From: Variovorax beijingensis
Lineage (GTDB): Bacteria; Pseudomonadota; Gammaproteobacteria; Burkholderiales; Burkholderiaceae_C
Reading direction: 5' to 3'
DNA: 64,000 bases
Assembly: GCF_003951285.1 (NCBI RefSeq)
Contig: NZ_RXFQ01000017.1
Span: 62,001 to 126,000, forward strand
Shown here: piece by piece, positions 1 through 8,199 of the stretch
Numbering within the stretch: the stretch's first letter is position 1
Layout of the letters: each line of letters starts with the position of its first letter
Program-made: the position numbers and the translations under genes
The notes under the pieces: model-generated
Seen by the model: the letters and a program-made list of their open reading frames with translations, nothing else
Told to the model about the DNA's origin: nothing
Database searches by the model: none

Positions 1-258
1 CGCAGCGGCCTGCCCGCCGAATGGAGCGACTTCCGCAAGCAGTTCGCCGCGATCCGCAAGGCGGGGCACTACGTGTCCATCGGAGAACTGGAGCCGCAGC
101 TCGCGGCCGTGGCTGCCCCTATTCCCAAGGCCGACGGCGGCGCGTGGGCCGCGCTGTCGCTGGTCTTCGACACCTCGCGCCTCTCCATCGTCGACGTCGA
201 CAAGATGGTCCACCTGATCACCGAAGGCGCCGCGCGCATAGGAGGTCGGCTGGCATAG
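1..258 (+). CDS. IclR-type transcriptional regulator, C-terminal fragment
   Basis: The reading frame is open from base 1 and ends at TAG 256-258, so only the last 85 residues are in the window. The segment with AIRKAGHYVSIGELEPQ, then 'VAAPI' and a terminal helix, matches the end of the IclR effector-binding domain, where a '(Y)xxSxGEL.pGv.aiAaPV' pattern is typical. IclR proteins bind DNA through an N-terminal winged helix, not visible here, and sense small carbon compounds with this C-terminal domain. The hydrolase gene 37 bases downstream is a plausible target, but that is inference from position. The family call is fairly secure; the ligand is unknown. Confidence 0.75.
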   Translation, partial: RSGLPAEWSDFRKQFAAIRKAGHYVSIGELEPQLAAVAAPIPKADGGAWAALSLVFDTSRLSIVDVDKMVHLITEGAARIGGRLA

Positions 259-295
259 ATCAATTCAACCCACCACGCACTCTCGAAGGCAGACC

Positions 296-1144
296 ATGAA
301 ACTCATCAGCTACCAGTACAACGGCATCGACAGCTACGGCGCCGTGTTCGGCGATCGCGTCGCCGACCTGCGCGAGGTCTTCGGCGCCCGCGCGCCCGAC
401 CTGAAGGCGCTGATTGCCGCGGACCTGCTGTCCGAAGCGGCCGCTGCCGCGGGCAAGGCTGCAGCGACCCTGCCGCTGGCCGAGGTCCGGCTGCTGCCTG
501 TGATCCCGAACCCCGGCAAGATCGTGTGCGTGGGGCTCAACTACGGCGACCATGTGCGGGAAACGGGGTGCGAGATCACCGAGAAGCCGACGCTCTTCTT
601 GCGCGTCGCCGAATCCCAGGTCGCGCACGGCGATGCCATCGTGATGCCGCTCGAGTCGAGCAAGCTCGACTATGAAGGCGAGATCGCCATCGTCATTGGC
701 CAGGGTGGCCGCCGCATCGCCGAGGCCGATGCATGGAATCACATTGCCGGCTACGCCTGCTACAACGACGGCAGCATCCGCGACTGGCAGACCGCCACGC
801 CGCAGTGGACCGCAGGCAAGAACTTCTGGCGCACCGGCGGTTTCGGTCCGTGGATGGTCACGCGCGACGAGATCGCGGACGACCAGGTGATGACGCTCGT
901 CACGCGCCTGAACGGACAGGAGATGCAGCGCACCACCACCGACAAGCTGATCCACAGCATCCCGCGGCAGATCGCACACATCTCGGCCTTCATGCCGCTG
1001 GCCGCGGGCGACGTGATCGTGACGGGCACGCCCGGCGGCGTGGGTGCCAAGCGCACGCCGCCGGTCTGGATGAAGCCTGGCGACGTGGTGGAGATCGAGG
1101 TCGACGCCATCGGCATCCTGCGCAACACCGTTCGCGCGGAATAG
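296..1144 (+). CDS. Fumarylacetoacetate hydrolase (FAH) family protein
   Basis: This 282-residue protein has the FAH C-terminal fold from about residue 75 onward ('GKIVCVGLNYGDH' start of the domain). The divalent-metal ligands are visible as E127 and E129 in YEGEIAIVIG and D158 in CYNDGSIRDW. The ending 'GDVVEIEVDAIGILRNTV' is typical of the family. Members hydrolyse or decarboxylate beta-keto or 2-oxo acids (acylpyruvase, 2-hydroxyhepta-2,4-diene-1,7-dioate isomerase, oxaloacetate decarboxylase), and the sequence alone does not say which. An AAGG-type ribosome binding site precedes the ATG at 296. It sits between an IclR gene and an NTF2-like gene 4 bases downstream, so the three probably form one small catabolic operon. 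Confidence 0.85.
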   Translation: MKLISYQYNGIDSYGAVFGDRVADLREVFGARAPDLKALIAADLLSEAAAAAGKAAATLPLAEVRLLPVIPNPGKIVCVGLNYGDHVRETGCEITEKPTLFLRVAESQVAHGDAIVMPLESSKLDYEGEIAIVIGQGGRRIAEADAWNHIAGYACYNDGSIRDWQTATPQWTAGKNFWRTGGFGPWMVTRDEIADDQVMTLVTRLNGQEMQRTTTDKLIHSIPRQIAHISAFMPLAAGDVIVTGTPGGVGAKRTPPVWMKPGDVVEIEVDAIGILRNTVRAE

Positions 1145-1148
1145 GCAC

Positions 1149-1526
1149 ATGACAGCCGTCGAGGCGCAGGCGCTCGAGGAAGCGCGCCGGCTCGCGATGC
1201 TGAGTGGCGATGCTGACGCGCTGGCGCGTCTGCTCGCACCGGAGCTTCGATATGTCCACTCGACAGGGGTGTGCGATACGCGTGAAAGCCTGTTGCAAAA
1301 AGTGCGCGAGCGCGCGATCACCTACCTTGCACTCTCCGTCGAGGACATGCACGCGACTGCGACCGAGGACGCCGTTCTCATTGGAGCGCATATGCGAGCC
1401 GAAGTGCAACGCCTCCACGAGTTCAGGCGGATCGAAACCACCTATCTTGCAGTCTGGCTTCGTCGGGCGGGTAAATGGCAGCTATCGGCTTACCAAGGTA
1501 CGGCAGTCGGGGCCTTCTGCGCCTGA
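1149..1526 (+). CDS. NTF2-like (SnoaL/DUF4440-type) small protein
   Basis: The 125-residue product has the cone-shaped NTF2-like pattern: an N-terminal helix with 'LARLLAPELRYVHSTG', a middle section, then strands 'ETTYLAVWLRRAGKWQLSAYQGTAV'. The 'RYVHSTG' and 'W.L..yqgT' signatures are common in DUF4440-type proteins. Such proteins act as small dehydratases or isomerases, or simply bind ligands. It starts 4 bases after the FAH gene and is likely translated with it, which suggests a role in the same catabolic step. No catalytic residue can be assigned with certainty. Confidence 0.7.
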   Translation: MTAVEAQALEEARRLAMLSGDADALARLLAPELRYVHSTGVCDTRESLLQKVRERAITYLALSVEDMHATATEDAVLIGAHMRAEVQRLHEFRRIETTYLAVWLRRAGKWQLSAYQGTAVGAFCA

Positions 1527-1712
1527 TCCGCCTGATCAACCTCGGCAGTGATAACAGTTGAGGGCTTGATCAGCCGAAGGCATCGGCCAGGCCGTGACGG
1601 CTCGATCCTCCTCGCTCACTTCTACTTCGGCACTACTCGCAAAACTGACTCAGTTTCCCGGTCGGCGCCAACATTTGGACCCCCGGCATTGCGAAGCGCA
1701 CGAGTTCAACAT

Positions 1713-2678
1713 TCAGTCCAGAACCAGATTTGCCTTCTTGGCAAGCGCCTGCCATCGCGCCACGTCTTTCGCGACAAAATCCGTTGTCTGCTGAGCCGAG
1801 GCCGCAGTTGCCATCACTCCCGCGCTCGCGAAGGCAGCCTCGACTTCTGGGCTTTGCAGGGCCTTCGTGATCGCTGCGTTCAACGCTGCAATGCGGTCCG
1901 GGGGCACGCCTGTGGGCGTTGCAACGACAAACCATTGATCAGCATCGAACCCTTTCAATCCCGCTTCGCTCAGCGTAGGAACGTCCGGCAGCATGGGCGA
2001 ACGAGCAGCAGTGGTGACGCCGTAGGCCCGCAGCTTCCCCGACTTCACATGCGGCAGCACAGGGGTGATGCCCAGCATCCCCAAGGGCACTTGGCCACCC
2101 ACGACATCCGTGACCGCTTGGCTGCCGCCCTTGTAGGGGACGTGAACGATCTGGGTTTTCGCCATCTGGTTCATCAGTTCGCCAGCGAGGTGCTGGCTCG
2201 TGCCATTGCCCGAGGACGCGAAAGAAAAGGCTTTGGGATCCTGTTTGGCGGCCACAAGCAAGCTCTCGAGCGATCCGGGCAACGGCGCCGCCATCGTGCC
2301 CACCAGCACCATAGGTCCCTTGCCGAGCATAGCGACTCCCGCCAGTTCCTTGCCGATCTGCGGCACAGGAACGTTCGAGAGGATGGGGCCGGGAACCGTC
2401 ACAAGCGTGAAACCGCTTTTCGGGGCCTTCGCTGCGGCCTGCAAGGCGATTGCGCCGGCCGCGCCTGGGCGGTTGTCGACAACCACCGTCTGCCCCAAGG
2501 CCTGCTCGACCTGGCGGGCGACCAGCCGGGTGACGACGTCGACGGTTCCGCCCGCCGGCTGGCCGACCAGCCATGTGATCGGCTGGGTGCCCTGCGCGAA
2601 AAGTGGTGTGGCAGTGGAGAGCAGGGCCAGACCAAAAAGGCCCAGCGTGCGCCGCCTGAGGTTCGAATGGTGTGTCAA
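1713..2678 (-). CDS. Bug/TctC family periplasmic solute-binding protein
   Basis: The 321-residue protein begins with a basic-hydrophobic signal peptide (MTHHSNLRRRTLGLFGLALL, cleavage likely after FAQG). It then shows Bug-family hallmarks: 'PITWLVGQPAGGTVDVVTRLVA' near the mature N-terminus, 'FSFASSGNGTSQHLAGELM' in the middle, 'HVPYKGG', and 'QWFVVATPTGVP' later. Bug proteins capture organic acids, aromatic acids or other carboxylates in the periplasm; some work with TctAB membrane subunits, but none lies here. It follows the sulfatase gene with a 40-base gap on the same strand, so the pair may handle a sulfated or carboxylated compound. The ligand is unknown. Confidence 0.9.
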   Translation of the reverse strand: MTHHSNLRRRTLGLFGLALLSTATPLFAQGTQPITWLVGQPAGGTVDVVTRLVARQVEQALGQTVVVDNRPGAAGAIALQAAAKAPKSGFTLVTVPGPILSNVPVPQIGKELAGVAMLGKGPMVLVGTMAAPLPGSLESLLVAAKQDPKAFSFASSGNGTSQHLAGELMNQMAKTQIVHVPYKGGSQAVTDVVGGQVPLGMLGITPVLPHVKSGKLRAYGVTTAARSPMLPDVPTLSEAGLKGFDADQWFVVATPTGVPPDRIAALNAAITKALQSPEVEAAFASAGVMATAASAQQTTDFVAKDVARWQALAKKANLVLD

Positions 2679-2718
2679 GTTGAGGTCTCCGAGCGGCTGG
2701 GATGATGGCTTTTGATGA

Positions 2719-4050
2719 TCAATCGAGTTCGCCAGGTGGCGTGTTGGGGTGCTGTTTCACGCTGTCCTGGAACGCCTTGACCAGCTTGAGGACCGGGCCC
2801 AGGACCCAGGTGTTGTAGACCAGCACATCGGTCTCTTCCTTCGGATCTCTCGTGATGTTGAAGAGGTAGGGCGATTCGAGCTTGCCCTTGCCTTCGTTCA
2901 CGGCGGGCTCCCAGAAGAAGTGCAACTTCCAGTCGCGCCATTTGACGGCTCTCAGCTCGTTCTTGATGTAGAACGGAAAGCCTTCGCGTGCCGACTTGTT
3001 CTCCTCCCCCAGGAAGAAAGGCAGCTGATCCACCCCGTCAATGGGCCGATCATCCGGCAGCGCCGCACCGGCGACACGCAGCAGGGTGGTGTAGAGATCG
3101 GTCACATGCACGATCTCGTTGCTGATCCGACCCGCAGCGATGCGGTCCGGCCAGCGGGCAATGAAGGGAACCCGAAGGCTACCCTCCATGGCGGTGTGAT
3201 AAGTGCCGGTCCACGGACCCGCCGTGCCGCGGTAGGGGGCCCGGAACTCGGGGCCGTTGTCGCTGCAGAAGATCAGGAACGTGTCTTTTGCGAGTCCCAT
3301 CCCCTCGAGCGCCTCGACCACCTGGCCCACCCGATGGTCCATCTCGACCATCGAGTCGGCGAAGTCTCCGGCGCCAGTCCTGCCAGCGAAGTCGGGGTGC
3401 GGCAGCGTCGGGAAGTGCAGATGGACCAGCGGCAGATAGAGGAAGAATGGCTTGCCCGCCGACGCGCTTCGTTGCATGAAGTCGATCGACCGTTCCACCA
3501 GATCCGCGTCAATGCCGCGGCGAGCCTCCAGGTCATAGACCTTGACCTGCCGCGACGGCTCCCCCGCCTTGCCTTCCATGATGTACGGCAGATCGACCAC
3601 ATTCGGATCGAAGCCCACGGTCGAGGTGAACTGGCTCTCATCGGTCGTGCGCGGAATGCCGTACCACTCGTCGAAGCCGCGGTCCGAGGGAAAGCGGCCT
3701 GGCACATCGCCGAGATGCCACTTGCCGAAATGGGCCGTGGCATATCCCTTGTCCGACAGTCGTTGGGCAAGGGTGATCTCCCATCGAGTCAGTCCTTGGG
3801 GCAGGCCTGGCGGAACTGATTGCAGGCAACCGGTTCGGATCGGATGGCGTCCGCTCATGAGCGCGGAACGGGTGGGGACGCAGTCGCTTTCTACGTTGAA
3901 GTTCTGCAGCAACAGGCCTTGTTCGGCGAGAGCGTCGATGTTCGGGGTCGGCGCCCCGCGCAACGCACCGCCGCCATAGCAGCCAAGCTCGCCCCATCCG
4001 AGGTTGTCGGCGAGGATGAGGACGATGTTGGGGGAGGCGCTTGCGGGCAT
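2719..4050 (-). CDS. Arylsulfatase-type sulfatase
   Basis: This 443-residue type I sulfatase has the metal-site start 'PNIVLILADNLGWGELG' (D15, with N16 where many relatives have Asp). The formylglycine motif is C57-V-P-T-R, followed by SALMSGR, and a second metal segment 'FLIFCSDNGPE' lies near residue 265. Sulfatases hydrolyse sulfate esters after the active-site cysteine is converted to formylglycine by a separate maturase, which is not seen here. No signal peptide is evident, so the enzyme is probably cytoplasmic. It is transcribed away from the LysR gene at 4142 and is followed by a Bug protein, giving a regulator-enzyme-uptake arrangement. The substrate cannot be read from the sequence. 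Confidence 0.88.
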   Translation of the reverse strand: MPASASPNIVLILADNLGWGELGCYGGGALRGAPTPNIDALAEQGLLLQNFNVESDCVPTRSALMSGRHPIRTGCLQSVPPGLPQGLTRWEITLAQRLSDKGYATAHFGKWHLGDVPGRFPSDRGFDEWYGIPRTTDESQFTSTVGFDPNVVDLPYIMEGKAGEPSRQVKVYDLEARRGIDADLVERSIDFMQRSASAGKPFFLYLPLVHLHFPTLPHPDFAGRTGAGDFADSMVEMDHRVGQVVEALEGMGLAKDTFLIFCSDNGPEFRAPYRGTAGPWTGTYHTAMEGSLRVPFIARWPDRIAAGRISNEIVHVTDLYTTLLRVAGAALPDDRPIDGVDQLPFFLGEENKSAREGFPFYIKNELRAVKWRDWKLHFFWEPAVNEGKGKLESPYLFNITRDPKEETDVLVYNTWVLGPVLKLVKAFQDSVKQHPNTPPGELD

Positions 4051-4141
4051 CGAGGTCGCTTAGGTAGTCAGAGTCACCAATCTACGCTTCGCATCGCAAG
4101 AATGACATTCCTCAAGTGCGTCCACGCCATAAACTTCGGGA

Positions 4142-5062
4142 ATGTCACTCGCCATTCGAGACATCCGGTATTTCCTCGCCGTCGCCAGGGCGGGCCAGCT
4201 GGCGTCCGCGGCGGAGGGGGAAGGGGTGACACAGCCCGCATTGACCAAGGCGGTGCGACGAGTGGAGGATGAGTTCGGCCTTCAGCTCTTCGAGCGCAGC
4301 GTGCGGGGGATGGCGCTGACGGCCGCCGGGCTCCGGGTCGCGGAGGAGATGCGAAAGCTGCAAGCCGCCTATGCCGACACTGTCCTGCTGGCCGACGAGA
4401 TGCGGGCCCGACAGGCCGGGCTCCTTCGCGTTGGGGTGACCGACACCACCGCGGGCAATCGGATGGCTGCCGTATTGGGGCCGTTGCTGGTCCAGCGGCC
4501 GGGTCTGCGCGTTCGAATACGGGTGGACCGCTCGGACGTGCTGGCGGCGCAGGTGCGGGAGGGGGAGCTCGATCTCGTCCTCGTGCCTGCCTATGAGGGG
4601 CAGCCTCTGGACGGGCACCGGACCAAGATCGACAACGACCCAATGCTGCCATTGGTGCGAGCAGGGCATCCGTTGGCGTCACGGCCGCGTGTGTCGCTCA
4701 GGGATGTGGCCCACTTCGGGTGGATGAGTGGCCCGACGAACTCGGCTGCCTATCGCGCATTGACGGACATATTCGCCCGCAACGCCCTGCCGCCGCCGAC
4801 CGTGGTCATGGAGGTGCCGTTCGCATCCGAGTTGAATCTCTCAGTGCTCGCCGCCACCGATCTGGTGACGCTGGTGCCGCGTTCGTTCATGCAGCATGCA
4901 ACCGACGAGCGATTTGCCGTGCTGCCGGTCGCTGCGCTGTGCATTCCTCGCGCAGTCATCTTGCTCTCGCGGCCCGGGTCCGCATGGTCGCCATTGATGG
5001 AAACGCTGCGTGATAGCCTTCTCGCGCTCAGGCCCCTCAGGAGGCATCCTTCAGCGAAGTGA
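4142..5062 (+). CDS. LysR-family transcriptional regulator
   Basis: The 306-residue product carries an N-terminal winged helix-turn-helix ('DIRYFLAVARAGQLASAAEGEGVTQ..LTKAVRRVEDEFGLQLFER', about residues 5-60). A periplasmic-binding-protein-like effector domain follows ('LLRVGVTDTTAGN' onward). The ATG at 4142 opens the usual LysR N-terminus. The gene is divergent from the sulfatase with 91 bases between start codons, the classical LysR layout, so control of the sulfatase-Bug pair is likely by inference. Its coinducer is unknown. Confidence 0.92.
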   Translation: MSLAIRDIRYFLAVARAGQLASAAEGEGVTQPALTKAVRRVEDEFGLQLFERSVRGMALTAAGLRVAEEMRKLQAAYADTVLLADEMRARQAGLLRVGVTDTTAGNRMAAVLGPLLVQRPGLRVRIRVDRSDVLAAQVREGELDLVLVPAYEGQPLDGHRTKIDNDPMLPLVRAGHPLASRPRVSLRDVAHFGWMSGPTNSAAYRALTDIFARNALPPPTVVMEVPFASELNLSVLAATDLVTLVPRSFMQHATDERFAVLPVAALCIPRAVILLSRPGSAWSPLMETLRDSLLALRPLRRHPSAK

Positions 5063-5571
5063 CGCGCTCTTTCGCAAGAGGCCGCAAGCTGCGCTCTGCA
5101 GGGATTGCGCGGCGATCGATGGAATGGTCCCGCTGGGTGCTGCACTCTCCGCCAGCTGAGGCAGGCCTCAACCGCAGCCACCGGTCCATGATCCATGCGC
5201 AAAAAATATCTGCGCGACAACGCCCCCGGGGTGCGGTGCCGCTTTTACAGGCGCAGTGCCGCGACGCAGGCGCGGCAACGCTCTCCCGGCGATGCGCACA
5301 GGCTTGTCCACCGTCTTATCCACCGCAATGGTGGAGAACTCACTCTCTGTGATTGATGGCTTGGAGCGCGATGCGTGGCGAAGTTGTACACATTTGGTAG
5401 TACATATCGGTCATAACTAACCGTGCAAGCCGGGGACACCATTCGAGGTTCAAGTGGGCATGCAAAAAATTTTGGGCTGTCTTTCGGCCGCAGGACTTCA
5501 ACTGGTCCGATGCCGTCGTAGATGGCCTCTCTGGTCTTCCGCGCGAAGTGATGGGTCGGCGGCGGCTGTCG
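5063..5571. other. Intergenic stretch with no supported gene
   Basis: About 510 bases lie between the LysR gene and a doubtful minus-strand ORF. No reading frame here shows a recognisable family. Two DnaA-box-like 9-mers (TTGTCCACC and TTATCCACC) lie near 5304-5322, followed by the short inverted repeat CCACC-GCAAT-GGTGG. The segment around 5380-5430 is AT-richer than its surroundings. Nothing further can be supported. Confidence 0.5.
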
Positions 5572-5784
5572 TCACCTTGTCGTCGTTGGGATGGGGACGG
5601 CTCGATTCCGGCCCCCGTCAGCCTCCGATGGCGCGCGGTTCGGGCGAATCACAAACCAAAAAATGAAACCGGCCGGTACTTTGGCGATTCGATGTGCGCT
5701 TAAGGCCATTGCGCTGTAATTCATTGCGGGGATCGATGCGCCCCACAAAAGCACGTTTAGAGGAAGAAGCCAGTTGATTTTCAC
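5572..5784 (-). CDS. Hypothetical short exported or membrane protein, possibly truncated
   Basis: A GTG start at 5784 is preceded by a good GGGAGAAG ribosome binding site and opens a frame beginning MKINWLLPLNVLLWGASIP, which looks like a signal peptide or membrane anchor. After about 45 residues the sequence turns into a Pro/Arg-rich tail without domain character, suggesting that the original frame was lost or the gene is cut short. It starts 15 bases after the stop of the next upstream minus-strand ORF, so the two could have been one operon. Local GC is lower than in neighbouring genes, consistent with foreign origin or decay. No family was recognised. Confidence 0.3.
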   Translation of the reverse strand: MKINWLLPLNVLLWGASIPAMNYSAMALSAHRIAKVPAGFIFWFVIRPNRAPSEADGGRNRAVPIPTTTR

Positions 5785-5799
5785 CTTATCGCTTCTCCC

Positions 5800-6189
5800 T
5801 TAAAGTAATGCAGAGGTAGCGGATTTTCCCATCCTGGCGATTGGTATCCTGGGGTTGAAACGAGCGGCACGTATCCCATTAAACTCTTGTCGTGACATGC
5901 CTGACGGTTGCTCCAAGGGAATGCGGACCTTTACCTCGGCAGGACGTGCATTCTCGTAGCGATTTGTCTTGATCAAAAAGAAATTTTGATAGCCTGCTTC
6001 CATCATTGATGGTTGCCCGTCAATTACTTTGATGCCACTGTACGCATCATCTATGGCTATGGAGAAATGAAGATCGTAAGGATCTGGAAAGCTGATTTTT
6101 CCAAGCCATCCCGCCGCAACGCGGCCATAGAGTGTGACGGTCGGCCGATTCCATCCGTGCGCCTTGTAGTCCTGTTGAAGGACCCGCAC
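5800..6189 (-). pseudogene. Hypothetical protein remnant (possible 5'-truncated gene)
   Basis: This 129-codon frame has no convincing start: the first available codon is GTG at 6189, and the frame runs up against the start of the LysR gene at 6195. The product reads as sensible globular protein, with 'GRVAAGWLGKISFPDPYDLHFSIAIDD' broken up by 'MMEAGYQNFFLIKTNRYE'. Base composition is AT-richer than the flanks, unlike an antisense shadow. I do not recognise the family. A 5' end removed when the LysR-Bug-CoA transferase block was joined here would explain the structure, but that is inference. Confidence 0.35.
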
Positions 6190-6194
6190 CGCCC

Positions 6195-7088
6195 ATGAAG
6201 CTCGACTCCACCACCGTCCAACTCGTCCTGTGCATCGCCGAGGAAGGCAGCATCTCCCGGGCTGCCGACAAGCTGAATCTGGCGGTGGCTGCTGCGTCCA
6301 AGCGCGTGAGCGACCTGGAGGCGCAACTGGGCGCCAAGCTGTTCAAGCGGGTGCCGCACGGCGTGTTGATCACGGAGGCCGGCAGCCGGCTGATGGCGCA
6401 CATCCGGCAGATCGACAACCTCATCGGCCGGCTCGAGGGCGATGCCCAGGTGCTGGGGCGCGGCCAGGACGGGCGCATCCTCATCGGCGCGCCGAAGGCG
6501 GCCATCATCCAATTTCTTGCGAAGGACATCGCCCGGCTGCGTGACGCCTACCCGCAGATCACGCTGAAGATCCTGGAGGAAAACAGCAAGATCGTGCAGC
6601 AGCTGCTGCGCGACAAGGTGATCGATGTCGGCATCTACGAGAAGAAGAGCGGATTCCTGGACCTGCCGAAGTTCGACTACCGGCAGGACAGGCTGGTGCT
6701 CGTGTACAGCCGCCGGCATTTCCGGTTTGCGGCGGAGGGGCCCGTGGGCATCGACGACTTCCTGGACCTGCCGGTCGTGAGCCTCGGCAAGGGCTCGGCG
6801 ATCCTGTCGGCCTTGCAGGGGGCCTACCGCAGCCGCGGCCGGTCGTTCCCGAACAACTTCTCGACCAGCGGCTTCGACACCATGCTGGCGCTGGTGCGCC
6901 ATGGCCTGGGCGTGGGCCTGATGCCGCCGGACGTACTGCGCAGCTTCCATCCGGAGGACGACCTGGGCTCGGCCGAGATCCTGGGCGACTGGCACCAGCG
7001 CGCCTATGTGCTGTCGTGTGTCGAAGGCCACGCGCAGGAGCAGACCTTGCGCAACGTGGTGGCCCAGCTGATCGGCAGCAGCGCCTAG
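6195..7088 (+). CDS. LysR-family transcriptional regulator
   Basis: This 297-residue LysR protein has an N-terminal helix-turn-helix ('LVLCIAEEGSISRAADKLNLAVAAASKRVSDLEAQLGAKLFKR', about residues 10-55). The effector domain contains 'GRILIGAPKAAI' and a 'FDTMLALVRHGLGVGLMP' segment typical of the family. It is followed on the same strand, after 134 bases, by a Bug protein, a CoA-transferase and a crotonase-fold protein, so it is the likely regulator of that block. Its coinducer would plausibly be the transported acid or its CoA ester. The ATG at 6195 gives the normal LysR N-terminal spacing. Confidence 0.92.
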   Translation: MKLDSTTVQLVLCIAEEGSISRAADKLNLAVAAASKRVSDLEAQLGAKLFKRVPHGVLITEAGSRLMAHIRQIDNLIGRLEGDAQVLGRGQDGRILIGAPKAAIIQFLAKDIARLRDAYPQITLKILEENSKIVQQLLRDKVIDVGIYEKKSGFLDLPKFDYRQDRLVLVYSRRHFRFAAEGPVGIDDFLDLPVVSLGKGSAILSALQGAYRSRGRSFPNNFSTSGFDTMLALVRHGLGVGLMPPDVLRSFHPEDDLGSAEILGDWHQRAYVLSCVEGHAQEQTLRNVVAQLIGSSA

Positions 7089-7222
7089 GAAGAAGGCCCC
7101 GCTCCTGCGGCCACGGCTTCGCGGATTGCGAAGCCAGGCATGCCATTCACGTTCTTGCGACGTCCTCTGCGCTACGGGAGAGTAGCGGCACTACCACGAC
7201 AGCAGAGACAGAGGACGCATAC

Positions 7223-8197
7223 ATGAAACGCCGAGACTTCATTGCGGCCAGTGCCGGCGCGCTGGCCGCGCCCTGGGCCCTGGGAGCCACCGAGTTGCCC
7301 AAGGGCATCGTCAAGATCTACGTGGGCTGGGCACCCGGCGGCGGCACCGACGTGTTCGCCCGCATCGTGGGGCAGCAGCTCTCGCAGCTGTGGGACCGCT
7401 CGGTGGTGGTCGAGAACAAGCCCGGCGCCACCGGCGCACTGGCCGCGGACTTCTTTGCGCGGACCCGGTTCACCGAGGGCGTGAACCTGCTGATGGCCCA
7501 CGTCAACACGCATGCCATCTCGCCGCACATCTTCAAGAGCATCACCTACGACCCGCTGAAGGACTTCGCGCCCATTGCCATGGTCGGCGCCACGCCGCAC
7601 ATCCTGGTGACCCGCGCGAAGAATTCCACCGGCTCGGTCAAGGATGTGGTCGAGCAGTGCAGGAAGAGCCCGGGGAAGATCAGCTTCGGCTCCTCCGGCA
7701 CGGGATCGGTGCAGCACCTGGCGGCCGCGATGTTCAACATGGCCGCCGAGGTCAAGAGCATCCACGTGCCCTACAAGGGGTCGGGTCCGATGCAGACGGA
7801 CCTGATCGGCGGCCAGATCGACTACAGCTTCGACACCATGACGGCGGCTACGGCGCAGGTCAAGGCCGGGCGGATGACCGGCATCGTCCAGACGCGGCTG
7901 CAGCGGGCCAAGGGCTTTCCGGAACTGCCGACCATGGACGAGCAGGGCTTCAAGGGCTTCGACGTGTCCAGCTGGTATGGCGTGGTCGGCCCCAGGGACA
8001 TGTCCAGGGACCTGGCCCTGCAGATCAATGCCGACATCAACAAGGTGCTGGCGCTGCCGGATGTGGTTGCGCGCTTCGACGGCTATGGCGTGGAGGACGG
8101 CGGCGGGTCCGTCGACAAGTTCGCGGCCTTCATGGCCGCCGAGTTCAGGAAATGGGGCGACGTGGTGCGCACCGCCAAGGTCACCGAGGAGGGCTGA
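7223..8197 (+). CDS. Bug/TctC family periplasmic solute-binding protein
   Basis: The ATG at 7223 begins a 324-residue protein with a twin-arginine-like signal (MKRRDFIAASAGALAAPWALG). The Bug core follows: 'KIYVGWAPGGGTDVFARIVGQQL', 'ISFGSSGTGSVQHLAAAMF', 'HVPYKGSGPMQTDLIGGQID' and 'WYGVVGPRDM'. An open frame extends farther upstream but has no signal sequence, so the RR-containing start is preferred. Bug proteins bind carboxylates in the periplasm. The CoA-transferase gene begins 2 bases after the stop, so the protein probably delivers the acid that is then activated as a CoA ester. The specific ligand is unknown. Confidence 0.92.
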   Translation: MKRRDFIAASAGALAAPWALGATELPKGIVKIYVGWAPGGGTDVFARIVGQQLSQLWDRSVVVENKPGATGALAADFFARTRFTEGVNLLMAHVNTHAISPHIFKSITYDPLKDFAPIAMVGATPHILVTRAKNSTGSVKDVVEQCRKSPGKISFGSSGTGSVQHLAAAMFNMAAEVKSIHVPYKGSGPMQTDLIGGQIDYSFDTMTAATAQVKAGRMTGIVQTRLQRAKGFPELPTMDEQGFKGFDVSSWYGVVGPRDMSRDLALQINADINKVLALPDVVARFDGYGVEDGGGSVDKFAAFMAAEFRKWGDVVRTAKVTEEG

Positions 8198-8199
8198 AA

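Noticed and set aside
5304..5335. DnaA-box-like 9-mers TTGTCCACC and TTATCCACC, possible replication origin
   Set aside because: Both differ from the TTATCCACA consensus, there are only two, and no dnaA/dnaN, AT-rich unwinding element or parAB lies nearby.
7016..7222. Longer start for the second Bug protein
   Set aside because: The extension overlaps the LysR 3' end and has no signal; the MKRRDF start at 7223 fits a periplasmic protein.
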